The notes under the pieces were generated by a model. That model searched no databases, was not told the DNA's origin, and worked only from the letters and a program-made list of their open reading frames with translations. From the NCBI GenBank assembly GCA_965602035.1, contig OZ271919.1, positions 186,001 through 250,000 on the forward strand: DNA of 64,000 nucleotides, in the 5' to 3' direction. Position 1 is the first letter of the stretch, and every line of letters starts with the position of its first letter. This document shows, piece after piece, positions 25,511 to 32,943 of this stretch. The position numbers were made by a program, and so were the translations under genes. The stretch comes from Natronospirillum sp965602035. Its GTDB lineage: Bacteria > Pseudomonadota > Gammaproteobacteria > Pseudomonadales > Natronospirillaceae.

Positions 25511-26494
25511 TTAACCCCTTGTCCCTCCCGGGAGTGTCGTTGCATCGGTGAAATAGCCACGCTGTCGCATCAGCTCGCGCCGGAGTTCCGGATGCGGTGT
25601 AAACCGGTCCCGTCCATGCAGCCAGAAATGGTTGTTGATGAGCAGGAACTGGCCGACCGGAACCGGTACGGACAACTTTGCCGCGCTGGATTCGAGAGAG
25701 TCTGACATATCGGCAAGCCAGTTACCCTCTTCGAAATTACCAGGTTGAACAAACTGGTCGATGTATGACATTACCGGGTTGCCGTCGCGATCCCGGGAAA
25801 ACACCGGGTGGTAAACGTCTTTACTGACGTTCTTGCTGGGCGGCGCTGTCCAGCGCATGGGTCGCGAGCCCATCGGGTCATTCGCAAACCGGCGGCAATC
25901 TTCCCAGTCGTCCAGGTGAAGGAGCAATGAGTCACCGCCTTCCATATTCTGCTCATCGATTTTCATCATGAGGACATAGTCGGTGACCTCCTCGACGTAG
26001 GTGCCATCTGTGTGCAGCTCCATGACCCGATGCGGCTTGCGCAGATAGCTGTCGGAATTGTCGACGTTCTGTACCACAAAGCGGGCGTAGTACTGGCCGC
26101 TCATGGCGTCGTGGTTGGAGCGTCCCATCAGGTGCGCAACCGCCGTTGAAAATTTCACCATGGCTTCAGCGTCTGCAACCGAATCCAGCCCGGTCGGATT
26201 CACCAGCATTCCACCAGTGCCCCGGTCAGCCAGCGCGTTGATCAGGAATGGCCGCAGGGTCTGCTGACACAGGTCGTTGAGAACACGGGCGACTCTGAAG
26301 CGCATAAACGACTTGTATTCCAGAGCCTGTACAGGCCATTCGTCCGTTGCCTCCAGAAAGGCAGCAACCACTTCAGGTTCGAAGCTGACTGACAACAGCC
26401 GGGGTGACTGCGGCATGGAACTGACCCTGAACCCCGAGACGTCAGCCGTCGCGGGAGAGAAGGTCAGAGAATCCGGGCGGGCTTGAGCTGTCAT
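25511..26494 (-). CDS. glaH: Glutarate 2-hydroxylase (GlaH/CsiD)
   Basis: A 327-residue Fe(II)/2-oxoglutarate-dependent dioxygenase that hydroxylates glutarate to L-2-hydroxyglutarate with release of succinate. Iron ligands are H161 and D163 (ELHTDGTYV) and H293 (NNHFWLHGRDRF); the 2-oxoglutarate carboxylate is probably held by an arginine of ELRRELMRQRG near 305-311. Start: GGAG lies nine bases before the ATG at 26494, while the ATG at 26509 has no ribosome-binding site. The promoter at 26528-26556 and the divergent regulator complete a glutarate-responsive unit. No gabD/gabT or davT follows. Confidence 0.95.
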   Translation of the reverse strand: MTAQARPDSLTFSPATADVSGFRVSSMPQSPRLLSVSFEPEVVAAFLEATDEWPVQALEYKSFMRFRVARVLNDLCQQTLRPFLINALADRGTGGMLVNPTGLDSVADAEAMVKFSTAVAHLMGRSNHDAMSGQYYARFVVQNVDNSDSYLRKPHRVMELHTDGTYVEEVTDYVLMMKIDEQNMEGGDSLLLHLDDWEDCRRFANDPMGSRPMRWTAPPSKNVSKDVYHPVFSRDRDGNPVMSYIDQFVQPGNFEEGNWLADMSDSLESSAAKLSVPVPVGQFLLINNHFWLHGRDRFTPHPELRRELMRQRGYFTDATTLPGGTRG

Positions 26495-26523
26495 CGTGAG
26501 GGTCTCCATATTTGACGACGAAA

Positions 26524-26556
26524 ATAAAAAATATCTACATTTTTATAAAGTGTCAA
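26524..26556 (-). promoter_or_regulatory. glaH promoter with overlapping inverted repeat
   Basis: On the minus strand a perfect -35 TTGACA (26556-26551) is 17 bases from a -10 TATTTT (26533-26528), about 35 bases before the glaH ATG. An inverted repeat, ATAAAAA at 26524-26530 and TTTTTAT at 26540-26546, covers the -10 and the spacer and is a plausible operator for the divergent GntR regulator. Confidence 0.65.
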
Positions 26557-26636
26557 TAAAAATGGTTCGTCGGTCACTGTTTGCGGTCGGGCCTGATGGG
26601 ATATACTGCCGCTGTTTCACACCGACTGACGCTGAA

Positions 26637-27326
26637 ATGACAACTGTTCCGAGACAGAATCAGGGCATCAATGCCTATCGATGGTTGAAGCAGGACATAC
26701 TGCGCGGTGTTCATGCGCCCGGAGAAAAGCTCCGTATGGCGCATCTGAAAGCGCGCTATGAACTGAGTACCGGTCCGCTGAGAGAGGCGCTGTCTCAACT
26801 CGTCGCAGAGCGACTGGTCGTGGCAATCAGCCAGCGTGGTTACCGTGTGGCCGGAATGTCGCTGGGTGAGCTGAAGGATATCTATGACGCCCGGGCGCAC
26901 GTCGAAGCGCTGGTGGTTTCGCTTGCCATACGACGCGGCGATGATGCCTGGGAAGCTGGAATTCTGGCCGCCGCCCATACACTGTCAAAAGTCGCGGAGA
27001 TCGGCAGCCCGGATGATATGCTCGACGTGTGGGACCGTCGCCATCAGGTTTTTCACACGGCGATCGCCAGCGGCTGTGGGTCGTCACACCTGATGCAGGC
27101 TCGCGCCAACCTGTTTGACCAGGCTGAGCGGTATCGCTATCTCTGGTTGGGTGAAACGGTTTTTTCCGACGCGGCACTGGCGCGCAAACGGGAAGAACAC
27201 GCCCGTTTGGTGGAGCTGGTGCTGGCCCGGGACGAGCAGGGTGCAACCGATTATGTACGGGAACACCTCCTGACACCTGTGCCTGTCATTGTCGACGTGC
27301 TTAAGAAGCGCGGTCTGGCACAGTAA
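26637..27326 (+). CDS. glaR: GntR/FCD regulator of glutarate catabolism (GlaR/CsiR-like)
   Basis: A 229-residue GntR regulator. The winged helix is at about 10-75 (STGPLREALSQLVAERLVV, wing QRGYRVAGM) and the FCD domain at about 85-215 (RRHQVFHTAIASGCGSSHL, EEHARLVELVLARDEQGATDYVREHL). It is divergent from glaH-lhgO, as expected for the glutarate-sensing CsiR/GlaR repressor, although in E. coli that gene lies downstream of the operon. A 47-codon in-frame extension back to 26496 overlaps the glaH start and promoter and is rejected; the ATG at 26637 has only a weak ribosome-binding site. Confidence 0.85.
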   Translation: MTTVPRQNQGINAYRWLKQDILRGVHAPGEKLRMAHLKARYELSTGPLREALSQLVAERLVVAISQRGYRVAGMSLGELKDIYDARAHVEALVVSLAIRRGDDAWEAGILAAAHTLSKVAEIGSPDDMLDVWDRRHQVFHTAIASGCGSSHLMQARANLFDQAERYRYLWLGETVFSDAALARKREEHARLVELVLARDEQGATDYVREHLLTPVPVIVDVLKKRGLAQ

Positions 27327-27335
27327 GCCGGGGGT

Positions 27336-28730
27336 TCAGGGTTGACCTGATTCGTCGGTCTCTGCCGACAGGAACTGTTCGCGCTTCAGCCCGTATTTCT
27401 GCATTTTCTGGTTCAGTGTCCGGCGTGGCAGGTCGAGCGCTTCCATTACCTGTCTTATATCACCCCGGTAGTGCATCAGCTCGGCTGAAATCAGCGACTT
27501 TTCGACCTGTTCCAGACGGGTGGACAGTGAGCGCTCACCTGAGTTGAGCATCTGTCGATAGTTGTCATCGAGCTGTAGCAGTTCCTGCACGGATACCTCA
27601 CTGAAACTGTGTGTCAGCAGAAACCGCTCGGCGGTATGTCGGAGCTCTCGCACGTTGCCCGGCCAGGTATGCATTTCCAGAGCCAGCACGTCATCGTAGG
27701 TGAGAGCAGGTGCCGGCAACTGGTACGCTTCCCCGGCGGCGCGCAGAAACTGGCCGAACAGTTCGGGCACATCGCCGGGGCGATCACGCAGCGGCGGCAG
27801 ATGAATATCGGCTACCATCAGACGGTAATAGAGATCCTCGCGAAACCGGCCTTCGGTGGCAGCCTGTCTGAGATTTTCCTTGGACGCCGACACGACCCGG
27901 ACATTCACCGGTATCGGCCGGTGCGACCCGACCCGGACCACTTCACGCTCCTGCAGCACCCGCAGGAGTTTGATCTGGAAGTCCATCGACATGCTCTCGA
28001 TTTCATCCAGAAACAGTGTGCCGTTGTCGGCCGCTTCGAAAATGCCGGTCCGGGCTTTCTGGGCACCGGTAAAGGCACCGGCTTCGTGCCCGAACAATTC
28101 ACTTTCCAGCAGTGTGTCGGGAATCGCGGCGACATTGACGGCAATAAACGGGTGGGCGTTCCGGATACTCAGGTCGTGGAGGCTTCGAGCGATCAGTTCC
28201 TTCCCGGTACCAGTCTCACCGACAATAATTATGTCCGCGTTTACCCGGGCCAGCGTGCGCACCTGGTCTCGAACAGACTGAATCTGTGGCGACTGACCGA
28301 GGATCCGGCTGGTCAGACCGTCATCGGCCTCGGCATCACGCGGCAGCGGTGCCGTGGCAACGGTAACCTGCCGCTGTTCGCAGGCCCGTTTGATGGTTTC
28401 CACCAGACGGTCCGGTTTGTAAGGTTTTTCAAGGAAATCGAATGCGCCGAGTTTCATGGCTTCAACGGCCTGTGCGATGCCGCCGTGCCCCGTAATCAGG
28501 ATAATCGGTATGGATGGATCCATCTGCCTGAGCAGGCTCATGCCATCCATGCCCGGCATCCGGATATCGGAGACAACCGCTCCCCGGAAGCTGGCCTTGA
28601 GCATGGGCAGGGCATCGCGGGCATCCACGAATGTGCTCACCCGAATATCAGCAAGACTGAGCCATTGCTCCAGCGATTCAAGCACGGCGGGATCATCGTC
28701 AATAACCACCGCTTCGAGTTGGTGGTTCAT
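27336..28730 (-). CDS. dctD: Sigma-54-dependent response regulator (DctD-like)
   Basis: A 464-residue NtrC-type activator. The receiver domain is at about 6-120 with phosphoacceptor D55 (SDIRMPGMDG) and K near 105. The AAA+ domain is at about 145-375, with Walker A GETGTGKE and the sigma-54 contact loop GAFTGA intact. A Fis-type helix-turn-helix is at about 430-455 (RQVMEALDLPRRTLNQKMQKYGL). GGAGG precedes the ATG. It overlaps the kinase gene by four bases. A sigma-54 promoter match lies upstream of the divergent TAXI transporter (31087-31104), the likely target. Confidence 0.93.
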   Translation of the reverse strand: MNHQLEAVVIDDDPAVLESLEQWLSLADIRVSTFVDARDALPMLKASFRGAVVSDIRMPGMDGMSLLRQMDPSIPIILITGHGGIAQAVEAMKLGAFDFLEKPYKPDRLVETIKRACEQRQVTVATAPLPRDAEADDGLTSRILGQSPQIQSVRDQVRTLARVNADIIIVGETGTGKELIARSLHDLSIRNAHPFIAVNVAAIPDTLLESELFGHEAGAFTGAQKARTGIFEAADNGTLFLDEIESMSMDFQIKLLRVLQEREVVRVGSHRPIPVNVRVVSASKENLRQAATEGRFREDLYYRLMVADIHLPPLRDRPGDVPELFGQFLRAAGEAYQLPAPALTYDDVLALEMHTWPGNVRELRHTAERFLLTHSFSEVSVQELLQLDDNYRQMLNSGERSLSTRLEQVEKSLISAELMHYRGDIRQVMEALDLPRRTLNQKMQKYGLKREQFLSAETDESGQP

Positions 28731-30892
28731 GTGTTTTCCTCCGTAGGTTGTTCCTGTGGGCTGTTGGCCGGTTGACTCCGGGCAAAGCGCAATCGGAATG
28801 TCGTCCCCTCGCCGGGTGCGCTTTCTACACTCAGATCAGCACCCATATCGCGCGCCAGGCTGTAGCTGATGGCCAGCCCCAGCCCGACACCCTCTCCGAC
28901 CGGCTTGGTCGTAAAAAACGGCTCGAATACCCGGGCCTGCTGGTCTTCGCTCATGCCGGGCCCGTTGTCGCTGATGCTGAGTATCAGGCCGAGGCCCTCT
29001 TCCTGAAGCAGAGTCAGCGAAATTCTGCCGTCATCCCGGCCAGACAGTGCGTCAAGCGCATTGCCAAGCAGATTGACCACAACCTGTTCAAGAAACATGG
29101 TATTGGCCTGCACCAGCCGGGAGTCATCCAGTTGCACTGAGCACTCGACCCCCTGTTTTTCGATTCTCGGCCCGAGCAGATCAAGCGCATAGCGCACGGG
29201 GCCATGCGCGGATACCCAATCACTTCCGGTGTTCCGTTTACCGGAAAAGACCCGGAGCTGCTTCGACAGGTTCGATAGTCGCTCCAGCAGCGCTTCGATT
29301 CTGGCAAGGTTCTGGTCCACTTCCTCGGGCCTGTCGTGGTTCAGCAGCAGTCGACTACTGGCCACGTAATTGCTTAAAGCGGTAATCGGTTGATTGATTT
29401 CATGGGCGATGGCGGAAGACATACGGCCAAGCGCTGCCAGTTTCTGGCTCTGCGCCAGCGCATCCTGTGCCTGGTGCAGGTCCCGTGTGCGTTCCTCGAC
29501 CCGCTGTTCAAGCGCCTCGTTGGCCTGTTCCAGTGCATTCTGGGCGCGTGTCAGTTCGGTGATATCCTGAACGGTCAGAATGAACTCGTTCTGGTCGCCA
29601 AAGCGGATGGGGTTCAGCGTGTAGAGAATCGGGAATTCAGTGCCGTCCTGACGGATACCGGTCGCTCTTACCGGGCCAAGACCTGCGCGGTTTCGCCGCC
29701 AGTCGGCAATCAGTTGGTCCGGCGTGATATCGGCTGCGGCATCGGGCAGGCCGAACAACAAACGTGCCTGCTCATTGATGAACAGGGGATGGTAATCACG
29801 GTCCAGGTTCAGCAATCCGGCATGGGTGTTCTGGATAATGGCCCGTTGGTGGCTTTCACGCTCGGCCAGCAGTCTGCCTACGGCATCCTGCGCATCGGTC
29901 CGCCGGCGGCGTTCCCGGTGAAACAGCAGGGCAACCGTCAATCCGATATAGAGAAGAATGAGCCCGAATTGCTGCCAGCGCACGGTTTCGACGACCTGCG
30001 CCTGCGGTACCCGCCAGTGCATCTGCCAGGGGTAACCTTCAATAGGCGAGGGGAAGGTCAGTTCCGGATTGCCATTGAGCAGCAGGGACAGGGCTTCAGA
30101 GGGCACCGGAGAACGGGCGCGCGGCAATACGGTTACCGGGCTCGTGCCATATTGCCGGGTACCCTCCAGCTCCTCACGCTGTGTCTGTGACAGTGGGCTG
30201 GTGGCGCGGTAGTGCCATTCAGGGTTGGACGACAGAAAGACGATGCCTTTTTCGTCAGTCACCCAGACAGCGTCGCCCGACGACTGCCAGCTTCGCTCCA
30301 GAGGCGCGAGGTCAATCTTGACCACAGCGACGCCCTGAATCCGACCGTCCCGGGTAATCGGACTGGAGAAAAACAGGCCCGGTATGCCGGAAGTTGCCCC
30401 AACGGCGTAGTAAAACCCGTCGCGCCCCTGCATGGCATCCCGGAAATAGGGCCGGAAACTGTAATTCTTTCCGACAAAGCTGTTTTCTGATCGATAGTTG
30501 CTGGACCAGTGGGTAAACCCGGACCGGTCCATTACGAATATCTCATCCGAGCCGGCCTGAGTATTGATCGAGTCCAGTAGCGCGGAAATTTCAGCGGTTG
30601 TTTCAGGCGCGGCCGGTTGCCGTTCCTGCAGACGTCGACTCAGGGTATCCCGGATACGCGGATCCATGGCCAGAACCCCGGGGAGATACTGATGGCGGTT
30701 GATCGTTGCCTGCAGCGACGTTTTATAGGCGCCCAGGCGCTGTTCTGCCTCGGCAGCCATGCGCTGGGTTTCCAGCCTCATCAACTGACCGTCTGTTACC
30801 CAGAGCACGGTGAGCAGCAGTACGGCCCCCAGCAATAATCCATTTCGCAGGCTCAGACGAGCCCGCCATCCTGTGAAGTGTCGGTCGGACAT
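28727..30892 (-). CDS. dctB: Sensor histidine kinase (DctB-like)
   Basis: A 721-residue membrane sensor kinase. TM1 is at about 16-32, a periplasmic double-Cache sensor at about 35-300 (NYRSENSFVGKNYSFRPYFRDAMQG, VWVTDEKGIVFLSSNPEWHYRA) and TM2 at about 305-325. Then come a PAS domain (about 345-460, NTHAGLLNLDRDYHPLFINEQAR), a coiled coil (about 460-495), the phosphoacceptor histidine in SSAIAHEINQPITALSNYV and a HATPase domain (NLLGNALDAL, DNGPGMSEDQ, GLGLAISYSL). The extracellular part resembles DctB. It pairs with the overlapping response regulator and probably senses the substrate of the TAXI transporter next door. Confidence 0.92.
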   Translation of the reverse strand: MSDRHFTGWRARLSLRNGLLLGAVLLLTVLWVTDGQLMRLETQRMAAEAEQRLGAYKTSLQATINRHQYLPGVLAMDPRIRDTLSRRLQERQPAAPETTAEISALLDSINTQAGSDEIFVMDRSGFTHWSSNYRSENSFVGKNYSFRPYFRDAMQGRDGFYYAVGATSGIPGLFFSSPITRDGRIQGVAVVKIDLAPLERSWQSSGDAVWVTDEKGIVFLSSNPEWHYRATSPLSQTQREELEGTRQYGTSPVTVLPRARSPVPSEALSLLLNGNPELTFPSPIEGYPWQMHWRVPQAQVVETVRWQQFGLILLYIGLTVALLFHRERRRRTDAQDAVGRLLAERESHQRAIIQNTHAGLLNLDRDYHPLFINEQARLLFGLPDAAADITPDQLIADWRRNRAGLGPVRATGIRQDGTEFPILYTLNPIRFGDQNEFILTVQDITELTRAQNALEQANEALEQRVEERTRDLHQAQDALAQSQKLAALGRMSSAIAHEINQPITALSNYVASSRLLLNHDRPEEVDQNLARIEALLERLSNLSKQLRVFSGKRNTGSDWVSAHGPVRYALDLLGPRIEKQGVECSVQLDDSRLVQANTMFLEQVVVNLLGNALDALSGRDDGRISLTLLQEEGLGLILSISDNGPGMSEDQQARVFEPFFTTKPVGEGVGLGLAISYSLARDMGADLSVESAPGEGTTFRLRFARSQPANSPQEQPTEENT

Positions 30893-30995
30893 TGTGTGTC
30901 TCTCAGGCGTTTTTCTTGTTCTGAATGAGTCAGTCTAATCCATCGCCGCCGCAAAAACACGCCGCTGAAGCCAGGGTTCGAGGTCGGCAGAATTC

Positions 30996-31038
30996 TGCTT
31001 ACGGTTCCGTTGCCCGGTGAGCCAATAATTGCTTACGG
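30996..31038 (+). promoter_or_regulatory. Candidate upstream activator sites (repeated TGCTTACGG)
   Basis: TGCTTACGG occurs at 30996-31004 and again at 31030-31038, 34 bases apart (about three helical turns), 50-90 bases upstream of the sigma-54 promoter match. The spacing and position fit binding sites for the DctD-like activator, but the motif is short. Confidence 0.35.
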
Positions 31039-31086
31039 GGCTGCCCCGAAAGCGCCTTGAGGCCCATTCCCCGGGCTTCTCAGCCA

Positions 31087-31104
31087 TTGGCAAAGCAATT
31101 GCAA
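31087..31104 (+). promoter_or_regulatory. Sigma-54 promoter of the TAXI transporter unit
   Basis: TTGGCAAAGCAATTGCAA matches the sigma-54 consensus: GG at 31089-31090 and GC at 31101-31102, with exactly 10 bases between, flanked by TTGGCA and TTGCAA. The predicted start is about 31114, 66 bases before the ATG at 31180. The adjacent NtrC-family regulator makes this a strong assignment. Confidence 0.75.
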
Positions 31105-31179
31105 TACCGGAATCAGTGCTGCCTGCCGGAGATCCGGTCTCAGCGCTGTCGAGACAACAACAAGACATGGAGTATTGTG

Positions 31180-32142
31180 ATGAAAAGAGCATTAACTGCC
31201 CTCGCACTGGGCCTTTCCTTAACCGCTGGCGCCGTTCAGGCGCAAACAACATTATCAATCGGAACAGGCGGTACCGGTGGTACCTACTATCCGATCGGTG
31301 GCGGCCTTGGTGAGCTGATTACCCGACACATCGATGGTTATTCGGGTGTTGCAGAAGTGACCGGAGCGTCGGTGGAAAACATGGGGCTGGTCTACCGGGG
31401 TCAGTCCGATATGGCACTGGCACTCGCCGACACAGTCGCTGCAGGGTACAACGGTACAGGCACATTCGAGGGTCGGGCACTCCCGAGTACACGTGCTCTG
31501 GGGTCCGTCTATCCGAACGCGGTGCAACTGGTGACGTTGGCCGATTCAGGCATTACCTCACTCAGTGACCTGGTTGGCAAGCGCGTTTCCGTCGGGGCGC
31601 CCGGCAGTGGAACCGAAGTCAGTGCACGCACACTGCTGGAGGCCAACGGTATTACGTACTCTGACTTCCGTGGCCAGCGGCTGAACTTCAACGAGACAGC
31701 CGATGCGCTGCGTGACGGCGATATCGATGCCGGTTTCTGGAGCGTGGGTCCACCGACCAGCTCTATCATGAGCCTTGCCACATCGCGTGATATCCGGGTG
31801 ATCAACCTCTCGCAGGAAGAAATCGACAACGCCCGTGAGGCGCAACCGGTATTCGCTCATTACGAGATGCCGGCCAACACCTACGAAGGGCAGACGGAAA
31901 TGGTCAATACCATCGGTACGCCCAATGTCCTGATCGTGAACGCCGACATGCCGGAAGAGCTGGCGTATCAAGTGACTCGCGTCATGTTTGAGCACGTCGA
32001 CGAGCTGCGCGAGATCCACCCGGCTGCCAACAGCACAACCGTTCGCTTCAGCCTGGGTGCAACCCCGATCCCGCTGCACCCCGGCGCGCTGCGCTATTAT
32101 GAAGAAACCGGCGCCAGCATTCCTGATCGGTTGCGGCCATAA
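31180..32142 (+). CDS. TAXI-family TRAP transporter solute-binding protein
   Basis: A 320-residue periplasmic binding protein. The signal peptide is residues 1-22 (LTAGAVQAQ). The family pattern begins TLSIGTGGTGGTYYPIGGGLGELI, then GASVENMGLVYRGQSDMALALADT, LVGKRVSVGAPGSGTEVSARTLL and DAGFWSVGPPTSSI. The ATG at 31180 has TGGAG upstream; the 41-codon extension is rejected because the signal peptide starts here. TAXI proteins often bind glutamate or dicarboxylates; the DctB-like kinase next door supports an acid substrate. A hairpin at 32199-32226 separates it from the permease genes. Confidence 0.92.
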   Translation: MKRALTALALGLSLTAGAVQAQTTLSIGTGGTGGTYYPIGGGLGELITRHIDGYSGVAEVTGASVENMGLVYRGQSDMALALADTVAAGYNGTGTFEGRALPSTRALGSVYPNAVQLVTLADSGITSLSDLVGKRVSVGAPGSGTEVSARTLLEANGITYSDFRGQRLNFNETADALRDGDIDAGFWSVGPPTSSIMSLATSRDIRVINLSQEEIDNAREAQPVFAHYEMPANTYEGQTEMVNTIGTPNVLIVNADMPEELAYQVTRVMFEHVDELREIHPAANSTTVRFSLGATPIPLHPGALRYYEETGASIPDRLRP

Positions 32143-32198
32143 GAAATTGCTCCCCGTGCACAGGAGATCTGTGTCCACGGAGCTATAGAAACGGAACC

Positions 32199-32226
32199 GC
32201 GTCGGGGTCGAAACCGGCCCCGACGC
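32199..32226. terminator. Intra-operon hairpin after the TAXI binding-protein gene
   Basis: Nine-base perfect arms GCGTCGGGG (32199-32207) and CCCCGACGC (32218-32226) enclose a 10-base loop, without a T-run. It probably attenuates read-through or protects the upstream mRNA end, raising the binding-protein to permease ratio. Confidence 0.7.
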
Positions 32227-32325
32227 ATGGACAGGGATTGTTCGCTAGTAGTGTCCCGCTTGGCCGCTCTTTATTGGGGCGGTCCTTTTTGCGGGCGTAT
32301 AGTCGCCTGTCAAACCCTGAGGATA

Positions 32326-32943
32326 ATGATAAGAATGTCGGACACAAGCGCCGTTACTGAGCGCAGGCTCGTTCCCAGGCAATCCACTGCTATTGGGCGC
32401 CGGGTGTCCAGTGGCTCAATTCGGCGGTGGTTCGGGAAATTGCCTGGCCGAGCCCTGGCATGCCTGGCTCTGTCAATACAGGCCGCTCTGACTCAGGCCG
32501 CGCCATGGGAGCTCGTGGTCAGATTTGAGTCGGGTCAGCCGGATCACGAGATAGCCATTCCGCTCCCGGACTCAGGCCACTGGTGCCTGCACTGGCACCA
32601 TTCCGTGCAGGGGTTTCTGGTACGCGATTGTTTTCGTGTCGATGCCAGCGGCACATTGCTGTTGGATACCAGCTATCAGCCGGACTTTGCGGCCGGGCTG
32701 GACCACATTCCGGGCCGCGGACGCCTGGAAAGTGATGGTGAGGGCGGCTACATAATAGAGAATATCAATGAGCCGGTACCGGGCAATCGGCTGCGTCTCA
32801 GAGTGGGTTCACAGGCCGTGGACCATCGGATTGTCACCGCAGACGCGTCCGTGAGTCTGTCCGAGCGAGCGGCGCATGAATCGGTTTCGATTCGGCCGCG
32901 ACCAGTCCAACAACAAGTCAAACCGGCGGGAGTTCTGAAATGA
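32326..32943 (+). CDS. DUF1850 protein of the TAXI-TRAP cluster
   Basis: About 205 residues. The DUF1850 core covers about residues 60-185: PWELVVRFESGQPDHEIAIPLPDSGHWCLHWHHSVQGFLVRDCFRV and FAAGLDHIPGRGRLESDGEGGYII. This family is regularly encoded between TAXI binding proteins and their fused permeases, and its role is unknown. Preceding residues include a hydrophobic stretch (ALACLALSIQAALTQA-AP) that looks like a signal peptide but lies about 50 residues in, so the true start may be further inside. GAGG at 32319-32322 fits ATG at 32326 (short spacing) or 32335 (long spacing). It overlaps the permease gene by four bases. Confidence 0.75.
   Translation: MIRMSDTSAVTERRLVPRQSTAIGRRVSSGSIRRWFGKLPGRALACLALSIQAALTQAAPWELVVRFESGQPDHEIAIPLPDSGHWCLHWHHSVQGFLVRDCFRVDASGTLLLDTSYQPDFAAGLDHIPGRGRLESDGEGGYIIENINEPVPGNRLRLRVGSQAVDHRIVTADASVSLSERAAHESVSIRPRPVQQQVKPAGVLK

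Noticed and set aside
27609..28775. Long open frame (388 codons) opposite dctD
   Set aside because: It mirrors the well-supported sigma-54 regulator, has no ribosome-binding site and codes for a Gln/His/Arg-rich sequence of no family; a shadow of GC-rich coding DNA.
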